Of a stretch of DNA of 10,466 nt, positions 1 through 6,273 are shown one piece after another. The stretch's first letter is position 1; each line of letters begins with the position of its first letter. The stretch comes from Anaerolineae bacterium (GTDB lineage Bacteria > Chloroflexota > Anaerolineae > Anaerolineales > Villigracilaceae): the NCBI GenBank assembly GCA_003484265.1, contig DNDO01000030.1, positions 16,029 through 26,494 on the forward strand, written 5' to 3'. The translations under genes were made by a program, and so were the position numbers. The notes beneath the pieces are model-generated. The model was not told the origin of the DNA. It ran no database searches and worked only from the letters and a program-made list of their open reading frames with translations.

Positions 1-31
1 TTGAACACCTATTGTGTTTTATCGTTGTCAG

Positions 32-105
32 CGGTCCCGACGGGATTCGAACCCGCGGTCTCGGCCTTGACAGGGCCGCATGTTAGGCCACTACACCACG
101 GGACC
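32..105 (-). tRNA. tRNA-Asp (anticodon GUC)
   Basis: Read on the minus strand, the segment folds into a complete cloverleaf of 74 nt. The acceptor arms GGTCCCG and CGGGACC are fully complementary, with discriminator G. The anticodon stem CGGCC/GGCCG encloses loop CTGTCAA, giving anticodon GTC, which reads Asp GAC/GAU codons. The T arm carries the conserved TTCGAAT loop. The 3' CCA is not encoded: the next bases are CTG, so CCA must be added by tRNA nucleotidyltransferase. No strong terminator is seen in the 31 bases left downstream. Confidence 0.97.
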
Positions 106-125
106 AGTTTTATTGAGCGGGGCGT

Positions 126-154
126 AGTTTACCATACGCATTATTGAGTGTCAA
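126..154 (-). promoter_or_regulatory. Sigma-70-type promoter of the tRNA-Asp gene
   Basis: On the minus strand a perfect -35 box TTGACA (149-154) is followed after exactly 17 bases by TAAACT (126-131), a 4/6 match to TATAAT. The predicted start lies about 7 bases downstream, near 118-119, leaving a leader of about 13 nt before the mature tRNA 5' end at 105. The spacing and the position immediately in front of a stable RNA gene make this convincing. Confidence 0.7.
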
Positions 155-163
155 TACGTATGG
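132..163. repeat. Inverted repeat over the tRNA-Asp promoter
   Basis: The outer arms CCATACG (132-138) and CGTATGG (157-163) are perfectly complementary. So are the inner arms TATTGA (142-147) and TCAATA (151-156) around GTG. An unpaired CAT (139-141) interrupts the left side only. The repeat covers the -35 box and the spacer of the tRNA promoter. It could be an operator, a cruciform-prone element, or chance; nothing in the sequence identifies a binding protein. Confidence 0.6.
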
Positions 164-255
164 CGTATTTGTACATAATTGTTGTTTGTGTGTTTGATAT
201 GCCTCCGAAGACTTACGCTTTTGTTAAGGATTAAGGGGTCTTTTGGCATGCTGGC

Positions 256-284
256 TTGACACTTTTTGTCCACTACGCTAATAT
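256..284 (+). promoter_or_regulatory. Promoter of the roadblock/V4R/regulator operon
   Basis: A perfect TTGACA (256-261) lies 17 bases before TAATAT (279-284, 4/6 match to TATAAT). Transcription would start near 291, giving a leader of about 64 nt before the TTG start at 355. The remaining bases between the tRNA promoter and this site (about 165-255) show no gene or convincing structure. Confidence 0.5.
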
Positions 285-342
285 TATCGCCACATCTCGT
301 AATAATTCACCAGTAAAAAATTGCTGGAGATTTCTTCTGTGC

Positions 343-348
343 AGGAGG
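343..348 (+). promoter_or_regulatory. Strong ribosome binding site that fixes the roadblock start
   Basis: AGGAGG, a full Shine-Dalgarno match, sits six bases before an in-frame TTG at 355. It argues that translation begins at TTG 355, not at the upstream in-frame TTG at 256, which coincides with the -35 box of the promoter. Confidence 0.75.
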
Positions 349-354
349 GCTGTC

Positions 355-726
355 TTGTCAAAGTCACGAACGCAACAAATGGTTGACCGTCTGCGAGAAC
401 TACAGGCATCATCCACCGATATTGAGGCATCCGCTGTCGTAAGTGTGGATGGTTTGAGCATAGCATCAGCCCTTCCTCAGGGTGTTGAAGAAGATCGTGT
501 GTCGGCGATGTCTGCGGCAATGTTATCCCTTGGCGAACGGATAGCAACAGAGTTGGGCAGGGGATCGCTTGAACAGGTATATATCAAAGGGGAAAAGGGA
601 TATGTTGTCTTGATGTCAGTAGGTGAAGAGGCGGTTCTAACTGCGCTGGCCCGAGAGCAAGCAAAACTTGGCTTGATCTTCCTGGATATGAGACGCGCCG
701 CTGAAGATCTAGAAAAATTGATTTAA
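355..726 (+). CDS. Roadblock/LC7-domain protein (MglB-like)
   Basis: The 123-residue protein is a single roadblock/LC7 domain. It has an N-terminal helix (MVDRLRELQ), then the strand-turn VVSVDGLSIAS at about residues 28-38. A middle helix (DRVSAMSAAMLSLGERIA) leads to the strands VYIKGEKGYVVLMSV, and the end is the family-typical AKLGLIFLDMRRAAEDLEKL. Bacterial members usually form homodimers that bind or stimulate Ras-like GTPases such as MglA, or serve as scaffolds. No GTPase gene lies in this window, so the partner is unknown. The start is TTG 355, chosen from the AGGAGG site. The longer in-frame reading from 256 adds 33 residues without family similarity and overlaps the promoter. It is the first gene of a co-directional unit; the V4R gene follows after 12 bases. 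Confidence 0.88.
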   Translation: MSKSRTQQMVDRLRELQASSTDIEASAVVSVDGLSIASALPQGVEEDRVSAMSAAMLSLGERIATELGRGSLEQVYIKGEKGYVVLMSVGEEAVLTALAREQAKLGLIFLDMRRAAEDLEKLI

Positions 727-738
727 CTGGAGTCACGC

Positions 739-1374
739 ATGAGCCCTGTTCAAAACGCTGGATTATATTACCCCAACAAATTTGGGTTGATCATCATCAA
801 GTCATTGGAAGAAGTGATGGGTAAAAACGGACTCAATGCCATCCTTAACCTTGCTGGCTTGAATCATTATATTGAAAACTACCCACCTGATAATCTGGAC
901 AAGGGATTTGATTTCGCAGAACTTTCAGCTGTAGGCGTTTCCTTAGAAGAAATGTACGGACCACGCGGCGGTCGAGGTCTGGCTCTTCGAGCCGGACGCG
1001 CCACTTTTTCTGATGCATTGAAGAATTTTGGGGCACTGGCCGGCGCGGCGGATCTGGCATTTGTCGTCCTGCCGCTTCAATCCAAACTGCGGATAGGCTT
1101 GCCGGCATTTGCAAAAATATTTTCACAACTTAGCGATCAACAAAGCACCGTCGAAGAGAAAGATTCAGAGTTTATTTGGACCATTCATAAGTGTCCGGTG
1201 TGTTGGGGCCGCACAAATGCTGATAAGCCGGTTTGTTACATCGCGACAGGATTGCTTCAGGAATCCCTTAAGTGGGTTTCTGGCGGTAATGAATTTCGTG
1301 TCAACGAATCGAAATGTGTTGCAATGGGGGACGCCGTTTGTGAATTTGTCATTCAGAAAGAACCCATTACCTAA
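739..1374 (+). CDS. V4R-domain (4-vinyl reductase-type) protein with Cys cluster
   Basis: A 211-residue soluble protein. The C-terminal part, about residues 90-206, resembles the V4R domain. This fold is found in bacteriochlorophyll-synthesis protein BchJ, in XylR-type sensory modules and in archaeal proteins, and is generally regarded as a small-molecule-binding module. The end contains C152-P-V-C155, C166, C193 and C201 plus the typical GLLQESLKW helix. The cysteines could hold a metal, which is inference. The N-terminal 90 residues (YPNKFGLIIIKSLEEVMG) match the helical lead-in seen in many V4R proteins. The ATG has GGAG (729-732) six bases upstream. It sits between the roadblock and response-regulator genes with gaps of 12 bases on each side, so a sensory role in one pathway is likely. 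There is no evidence for pigment synthesis here. Confidence 0.8.
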   Translation: MSPVQNAGLYYPNKFGLIIIKSLEEVMGKNGLNAILNLAGLNHYIENYPPDNLDKGFDFAELSAVGVSLEEMYGPRGGRGLALRAGRATFSDALKNFGALAGAADLAFVVLPLQSKLRIGLPAFAKIFSQLSDQQSTVEEKDSEFIWTIHKCPVCWGRTNADKPVCYIATGLLQESLKWVSGGNEFRVNESKCVAMGDAVCEFVIQKEPIT

Positions 1375-1386
1375 CGCAGGGATATT

Positions 1387-2241
1387 GTGGCAGAAGCCAA
1401 ACATAAAATATTAATTGTGGAAGATGACCCTGACGTATCTGAAATGCTGAATGCATATTTCCGCGTTCAAGGGTACGATGTGTTTACCGTGAACTGGGGG
1501 GAAGACGGCGTGCGGGCTGGACATACGATTCTCCCGGACTTGATTATTCTAGATATTCGACTACCTGATATTGACGGATATGAAGTTGCCAGACGCCTGC
1601 GTGAAGACCGTCGCACCCAGGAAATTCCAATCATCTTCCTTACAGAAAAACGTGAACGTGTCGACCGCCTGCAGGGGTTTGAGGTCGGCGCCGATGATTA
1701 CATCACAAAGCCGTTCGATGTACAGGAGTTGCGCCTGCGTGTTCGCAATGCGCTAAAACGAGTGAGCCAGGGATCGTTGACCAACCCTGTTAGTGGATTG
1801 CCGGAAGGACCTCTTGTAGATGAGCGCCTTTCGGATGCAATTCATAAAAGCGGTTGGGCGTTGCTTCATATCTCGATCAGACACCTTGACTCTTTCCGCG
1901 AAGCATATGGGTTTGTTGCATCCGATGATGTGTTGCGCGCGGTCAGCCTAATGATCCACAATACGATGAAGGAATCCGGCGGGGCGGAGGATTTTCTCGG
2001 TCATATCAGCCCGACGGATTTTGTTGTTGTTATGACGCCTCCAAACCTATCAGCATTTCATGAACGGATCAGTTCACGCCTTGAACAATCACTTGATTAC
2101 TTTTACCCGATTAAGGATCGCGAACAGGCAGCGAAACGACGTGACAGGTTGTCGATCAAAGTTGCTGAAATGCCCTCCGTGTTTGGACGGTTTTCCAGTG
2201 TCGATCAATTGAAGAAAGATGTGTTGAGCGGGCGGTTGTGA
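1387..2241 (+). CDS. Response regulator: REC plus degenerate GGDEF-like domain
   Basis: Residues 7-125 form a complete receiver domain: acidic pair D13-D14, phospho-acceptor D56 in LIILDIRLPDIDG, T86, and K108 in DYITKPF. It should accept phosphate from a histidine kinase, but none is encoded here. Residues of about 133-284 look like a worn GGDEF fold. NPVSGLPEG matches the entry motif, SFREAYGFVASDDVLRAVS matches the substrate-helix region, and GHISPTDFVVVM sits where GGDEF is expected. The signature is replaced by S208-P-T-D-F212, so diguanylate cyclase activity is unlikely; the domain may bind nucleotide or protein. The start is GTG 1387 with AGGGA at 1378-1382. The stop overlaps the next gene's start by four bases (GTGA), implying translational coupling. 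Confidence 0.88.
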   Translation: MAEAKHKILIVEDDPDVSEMLNAYFRVQGYDVFTVNWGEDGVRAGHTILPDLIILDIRLPDIDGYEVARRLREDRRTQEIPIIFLTEKRERVDRLQGFEVGADDYITKPFDVQELRLRVRNALKRVSQGSLTNPVSGLPEGPLVDERLSDAIHKSGWALLHISIRHLDSFREAYGFVASDDVLRAVSLMIHNTMKESGGAEDFLGHISPTDFVVVMTPPNLSAFHERISSRLEQSLDYFYPIKDREQAAKRRDRLSIKVAEMPSVFGRFSSVDQLKKDVLSGRL

Positions 2242-2993
2242 AGATCACCGTAGTGTTACCGACTTATGATGAAGCGGAGAACCTACCCAAACTGGTCTCC
2301 GCTTTATTTTTACTACCATTGGACTTGTCCCTTTTGGTTGTTGATGATAACAGCCCCGATAATACTGGTCAGATCGCTGAAGAATTGTCAAAGAAACATC
2401 CGGGAAGATTGCATGTTTTGCACCGGACAGGAAAGCTGGGATTGAAGTCCGCTTATCTTGAAGGATTCGCTAAGGCTTTCGATACCGGAGCAGATGCTGT
2501 TGTCCAGATGGACGCGGATTTTTCCCATGACCCCGCCGTATTGGTTGATATGGCACGCTGTATCGAATCCTGTGATGTGGTGATAGGATCTCGTTATGTA
2601 AAAGGCGGATCGCTTTCCGACCGTTGGCCCCTATGGCGAAAGGCTTTATCTGCTTTTGGCAACACCTACGCACGGTCGATCCTCAGCTTTCCATTGCACG
2701 ATGTGACGACCGGGTACCGCATGTGGAAACGTGACGCGCTGAAAGCGATGCCGCTTGGACGAATTCGGTCCAGCGGTTATATTTTTCTGGTGGAAATGGC
2801 CTATGTGGCTTATTTAATGGAATACGATATCGTTGAGGTGCCCATTCACTTTTCAGACCGTCGTTGGGGTAATTCAAAAATGTCGATCTTGATCCAAATG
2901 GAAGCGGCGCTGCGAATATGGGATGTAAAGTGGCATTATCGTGATCTGCGAAAGAGAAGCCGTCCTCATACGATTGAAGTTGAAGAAAAATAA
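2238..2993 (+). CDS. GT2 polyprenyl-phosphate mannosyltransferase-like (DPM1 type)
   Basis: The 251-residue protein is a GT-A-fold family 2 glycosyltransferase of the dolichol/polyprenyl-phosphate mannose synthase type. VVLPTYDEAENLP (5-17) is the nucleotide-sugar motif. VVDDNSPDNT (34-43) and the metal-binding D92-A-D94 in QMDADFSHDP follow, then GSRYVKGG (117-124) and the acceptor-side motif TTGYRMWKRDAL. It probably transfers a sugar from GDP-mannose or a similar donor to a lipid phosphate at the inner face of the cytoplasmic membrane. It lacks the C-terminal membrane helices of longer homologues, so it is the single-domain form. The GTG start overlaps the regulator's stop. The donor sugar cannot be read from sequence. 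No hairpin terminator is visible in the 36 bases before the convergent rsmA gene. Confidence 0.87.
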   Translation: MKITVVLPTYDEAENLPKLVSALFLLPLDLSLLVVDDNSPDNTGQIAEELSKKHPGRLHVLHRTGKLGLKSAYLEGFAKAFDTGADAVVQMDADFSHDPAVLVDMARCIESCDVVIGSRYVKGGSLSDRWPLWRKALSAFGNTYARSILSFPLHDVTTGYRMWKRDALKAMPLGRIRSSGYIFLVEMAYVAYLMEYDIVEVPIHFSDRRWGNSKMSILIQMEAALRIWDVKWHYRDLRKRSRPHTIEVEEK

Positions 2994-3029
2994 TCTATTA
3001 ACTACTGTCTTTCTTGTGGCGGAGTATTT

Positions 3030-3878
3030 CTATTTGTAAAGAGCGCACAAATTTTGCCATTCTTGAATGCTCAAGGTCTCTGCGCGGCGGCGTGGATCAA
3101 TGCCCCCTTTGTCGAGGAGTTCCTCGGCATGTTGTGCAGAGATATGAAGTCCTGCGGACAGCGAATTACGCAGTGTCTTTCGTTTTTGGCTGAAGCCGGC
3201 TTTGACGAGTTTAAAGAAGGTATCAATAAATTCAGGTGGGACGATGGGTTCCGGATAAATTTCCACACAAAGGACGGCTGAATCGACTTTCGGGGGAGGG
3301 AAGAATGCATTGGCTGGGATGTGCTTTGCTAATCGCGGCTTTCCATATATCTGGACGCTCAAGGCAAGGATGCTCATATCGCCCGGTTGGGCACAGATCC
3401 GTGTCGCAACCTCCTTCTGGACTGTTAACACTATACGGCGCGGTTTGGGTTGGTTTTCACCCTTCGGAGACTGTGCGAGCAAATGGCGAATAATGGCTGA
3501 TGTGATGTAATATGGGATGTTTGCAACGACGAGATAACCTGGCTCCTGTATAAGATCCATGGGGGAAAGTTTGAGAATGTCGCCATGTACGATGTTTATG
3601 TTGTCGTATGCGGAAGTCACTTCTTTCAATGGAGGCAGCATATCGCGATCAAGTTCGACGGCAACGACCTGTCGTGCGGATGCTGCAAGGTAGCGCGTCA
3701 GGCTCCCCAGGCCGGGTCCGATCTCAAGGACGATATCCCTCGGTTGGATCTCTGCGGCTGAGGCAATGGCTTCGAGCGCGAAGGGGTCCTGTAAAAAATT
3801 CTGACCAAGTTTTCTGTCAGCACGCAAGCCGAATCGCTTGAGCAGTGAGGTGATGTTGAGGGGAGGAATTTCGGTCAT
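3030..3878 (-). CDS. rsmA: 16S rRNA (adenine1518/1519-N6)-dimethyltransferase
   Basis: A 282-residue RsmA/KsgA. It dimethylates two adjacent adenines in the helix-45 loop of 16S rRNA, using S-adenosylmethionine, late in 30S assembly. R22-K-LGQNFL-D31 is the family opening, VLEIGPGLGSLT (50-61) is SAM motif I, VELD (74-77) binds the ribose, and NIPYYI (120-125) is the catalytic N-[IL]-P-[YF] motif. FFPPPKVDSAV and AGFSQKRKTLRNSL are also characteristic. ATG 3878 was chosen because it overlaps the LCP gene's TGA by four bases. An in-frame TTG at 3884 would add two residues and cannot be excluded. No clear Shine-Dalgarno site is seen, consistent with coupling. It is the last gene of the minus-strand run. 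Confidence 0.96.
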   Translation of the reverse strand: MTEIPPLNITSLLKRFGLRADRKLGQNFLQDPFALEAIASAAEIQPRDIVLEIGPGLGSLTRYLAASARQVVAVELDRDMLPPLKEVTSAYDNINIVHGDILKLSPMDLIQEPGYLVVANIPYYITSAIIRHLLAQSPKGENQPKPRRIVLTVQKEVATRICAQPGDMSILALSVQIYGKPRLAKHIPANAFFPPPKVDSAVLCVEIYPEPIVPPEFIDTFFKLVKAGFSQKRKTLRNSLSAGLHISAQHAEELLDKGGIDPRRRAETLSIQEWQNLCALYK

Positions 3879-5035
3879 TGGCAAAAGTGAGTTTCGCTTT
3901 CTTTTTGTCCCTGAGCTGCTGACACTGTTTCAGGCCACATGCCCTTGTTGAACTGCTGAATATATTCCCGTAAAATATTGAAATCCACTTTCCAGGTAAA
4001 AACGCGTTTCTTGAATAACGGATCGTATGTGCGTCCCTGCTCGAAAAGTTCCTGGGGAAAACTGGTAAAGATGATATTTTGTGGTTCGACCTGTGTGGCA
4101 AGGCAGGCGATCTGACTCAGCTGTTCGGGGCTAAGGGAGGTTTGTACTGCGCCACGAAAGGATTGTATCAGGCTGGGGATCTTTGAGACGACATCGGGGC
4201 TGGTCAGTTTTTCACGCAGGGCGCAAAGGACGCGGTCCTGGTTGGCTGCGCGGGAGAATACGCCATCGATACGGATGCGCGCCAGCGTGAGGGCTTCCTC
4301 GCCGTTCAAATGATGCGGGCCTCGTCGAAAAAGCAATCGTTCAGCCGGGTCGTCTGCTGAGCGCCCATCAACAGTTTCAGGCAGGGTTATGTCTATCCCG
4401 CCCACGGCGTTAACGATCTTTTCGAACGTCCTCATATTGACAGCGGCATAATGATCGATCTGTGTGCCAAAATTCAATATGAGCGTGCGCGCTAGTAAAC
4501 CCGGTCCGCCAGCAGGGTCGTTGGAATAGCCAAAGCCTGGATTGCCATATAGGTATGCTTGATTTAGTTTTTCGTGATCTTGTCCGCTAAGGTTGTCAGC
4601 GATATCCGGGATCTCAACCCACAAGTCGCGCGGGATCTCGAGGACGGTCACTCTGGGGTTTGCAAAGTCGATACGCACGAGCCGGATGACATCTGCAAGC
4701 CCGTAGAGGTAACTGTCTGCTCGGGTGTCACTGCCGATGACGAGGATGAAGGTGGGGGATGTGCCTCCACATTTTCCTGCGATCCGAGGTAATTCATCAG
4801 GCGTGGATAAGGCAACCTGAATTGTTTCAGGTTCGAGCGTGGAAAGAGGCGCGGCCATCGAGGTGGGATATGGTGTCCAAGTGGGGGGCATCCCAAACGG
4901 AGTGGGGAAGGGTTCCTGGAGCGGTGGTCCAAGAGGCTGTATCCATGTTGTTTGATATAGTCTTGTAACAACCCCCGCCAATAATAGGATGGCAGCGGTA
5001 AGAATCGCGAGCAATATCTTTTCAAGTTTAGGCAT
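3875..5035 (-). CDS. LytR-CpsA-Psr (LCP) family cell-envelope protein
   Basis: A 386-residue protein with one N-terminal membrane anchor (about residues 7-23) and a Pro/Thr-rich linker (34-60). An extracytoplasmic LCP domain follows from about residue 95. Family landmarks are VIGSDTR (99-105), the D115 region (ADVIRLVRID), LEIPRDLWVEIP (132-143) with R136-D137, HYAAVNMRTFEKIVNAVGGIDI, LNGEEALTLARIR, and a late Arg in ANQDRVL. LCP proteins transfer lipid-linked glycopolymers onto peptidoglycan or related acceptors. The usual RSDT motif reads LADVI here, and the catalytic-loop region is somewhat divergent. The gene lies 15 bases after the G5/3D lipoprotein gene and overlaps rsmA by four bases. 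There is no obvious Shine-Dalgarno sequence. Confidence 0.9.
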   Translation of the reverse strand: MPKLEKILLAILTAAILLLAGVVTRLYQTTWIQPLGPPLQEPFPTPFGMPPTWTPYPTSMAAPLSTLEPETIQVALSTPDELPRIAGKCGGTSPTFILVIGSDTRADSYLYGLADVIRLVRIDFANPRVTVLEIPRDLWVEIPDIADNLSGQDHEKLNQAYLYGNPGFGYSNDPAGGPGLLARTLILNFGTQIDHYAAVNMRTFEKIVNAVGGIDITLPETVDGRSADDPAERLLFRRGPHHLNGEEALTLARIRIDGVFSRAANQDRVLCALREKLTSPDVVSKIPSLIQSFRGAVQTSLSPEQLSQIACLATQVEPQNIIFTSFPQELFEQGRTYDPLFKKRVFTWKVDFNILREYIQQFNKGMWPETVSAAQGQKESETHFCQ

Positions 5036-5050
5036 GTGGTGCGGAGGGTG

Positions 5051-6259
5051 CTATTCCAATGTGAAAACGACATTTTGCGGAACGGGAGTGAGAAAATACA
5101 CAGTCACGACGGAATGCCAGGGTTCATAATCGGCATCAGTGAATCCGAGATCGATCCAGGGTTTGCCGACACAACCGCCGCACGCATCTTCGACTGTGGC
5201 AAAACCATAGCCAGGGATGTAAAGCGGCTGACCGCGCAGGCTGAAATAAAGGTCGGTTCGAAGCGCCACCATTCCTTTCTTCAACTGTTTGCCGCTCGCC
5301 GTGGTGGATCCACAAGTGCTCGTGCCGAGGTTGCATGGCGAATACGACGTTGCGTACATCTCCACGGCGCGCCAATATTCTATCTCCACACCGTTCACCA
5401 CAGCGGTCTTGATCTCGACCTTGGTGCCGTATGCCAAGGTGCGCGTCTTGGGCGGTCGCACCATCGTTTCGTCTTCGGTTTTGCGCGAAATTTCCTGCCC
5501 GTCTTCATAGCGGACGCGGATGCGCTGTACGCTGACACCGTTTTCGCCGGGTGATAATATTTGGGTTTGATCGAGCGGGACTTCCGTCGAGGCGATCAAT
5601 TCATTTTCAAATGGGATAGGCTTTTGCGCCAGCAATACCGATTCGCTGACCCTGATAACTTTGATCTGCCCATCAGGAGGCAGCACCTCATTCTCAGGCG
5701 GGAGGCTGTAGTCGAGCCCAAGAAGCGGAATCCCAGCCTCAGCCAATGCCTCTCCGACTGTCCGCGCGGATGATTTAGTTTGCATTGATTTTCCATCTGC
5801 TGTGATCGTGATATCGAGCGCGGGAATGATTGTGATTGAAGAATTAGAGGGATCTAGGCTGGAGATCGGAGAATTGATCGGCGGGTTAATCGTGTCGCGT
5901 ATGTTTGGGGTAATCCCCGCCTCTTCCAAAACTTCTCCCACTGTTAATGCGGATGTCTGAATCTGCTGTTGTCCAACGGACGTGTTGATCGTCACCATTA
6001 CTGCGCGGCGGATTTGTAAAGTCATAGGATTGTTCGTAATCGGCTCATCCACCGTGACAGGGACCCCATTTATAAGGATGCGGTCGTTTTGGTTGATAGT
6101 TACCCCTGCTTGAGCGAGCAGTATAGAGGGAGCTTGCTCATTTGTTTGAACCGTGACTGTCTCATCACCGTCGATGATCGTGATTATTGAGGGAGTTGCG
6201 GGTTGACAGGCAAAGAGGAAGTAAGTGAAGGTTAGCACCAAACTGTGATGTAATTTCAT
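5051..6259 (-). CDS. Surface lipoprotein with DUF348 repeats, G5 and 3D domains
   Basis: The 402-residue product begins with a lipoprotein signal ending in L15-F-A-C18. Three DUF348-like repeats follow, each with a strand pair and a TVGEVLEEAGI-type helix. A G5 domain comes next (about 210-285), and a C-terminal 3D domain (about 300-400) starting MYATSYSPC. The 3D acidic residues lie in VED358, WID370 and FTD375. Two cysteine pairs (C-x6-C after YSP, and CGGC) may form disulfides. The architecture is that of RpfB/YabE-type muralytic surface proteins, and 3D domains resemble the MltA barrel, so a cell-wall-cleaving role is possible. The start is ATG 6259: a GTG at 6298 would lie inside the preceding gene and spoil the signal peptide. 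The gap to the upstream gene is 14 bases. Confidence 0.88.
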   Translation of the reverse strand: MKLHHSLVLTFTYFLFACQPATPSIITIIDGDETVTVQTNEQAPSILLAQAGVTINQNDRILINGVPVTVDEPITNNPMTLQIRRAVMVTINTSVGQQQIQTSALTVGEVLEEAGITPNIRDTINPPINSPISSLDPSNSSITIIPALDITITADGKSMQTKSSARTVGEALAEAGIPLLGLDYSLPPENEVLPPDGQIKVIRVSESVLLAQKPIPFENELIASTEVPLDQTQILSPGENGVSVQRIRVRYEDGQEISRKTEDETMVRPPKTRTLAYGTKVEIKTAVVNGVEIEYWRAVEMYATSYSPCNLGTSTCGSTTASGKQLKKGMVALRTDLYFSLRGQPLYIPGYGFATVEDACGGCVGKPWIDLGFTDADYEPWHSVVTVYFLTPVPQNVVFTLE

Positions 6260-6273
6260 GCAGTTATTATAAA

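Noticed and set aside
3..19. Possible hairpin GAACAC/GTGTTT as a terminator
   Set aside because: Only five to six weak pairs with a G-U, and no convincing T run; it also points in the wrong direction for the tRNA.
208..243. Distant AAGAC/GTCTT arms upstream of the operon promoter (possible riboswitch-like element)
   Set aside because: The arms are five bases long with a large loop and lie upstream of the predicted transcript start; no riboswitch core is recognised.
256..354. N-terminal extension of the roadblock protein from TTG 256
   Set aside because: It overlaps the promoter -35 and -10 boxes, has no ribosome site and adds residues without roadblock similarity; TTG 355 behind AGGAGG is better.
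845..1126. Antisense open frame of 93 codons opposite the V4R gene, and other long antisense frames such as 4648-5073
   Set aside because: They have no recognisable domain or ribosome site and lie opposite well-supported genes.
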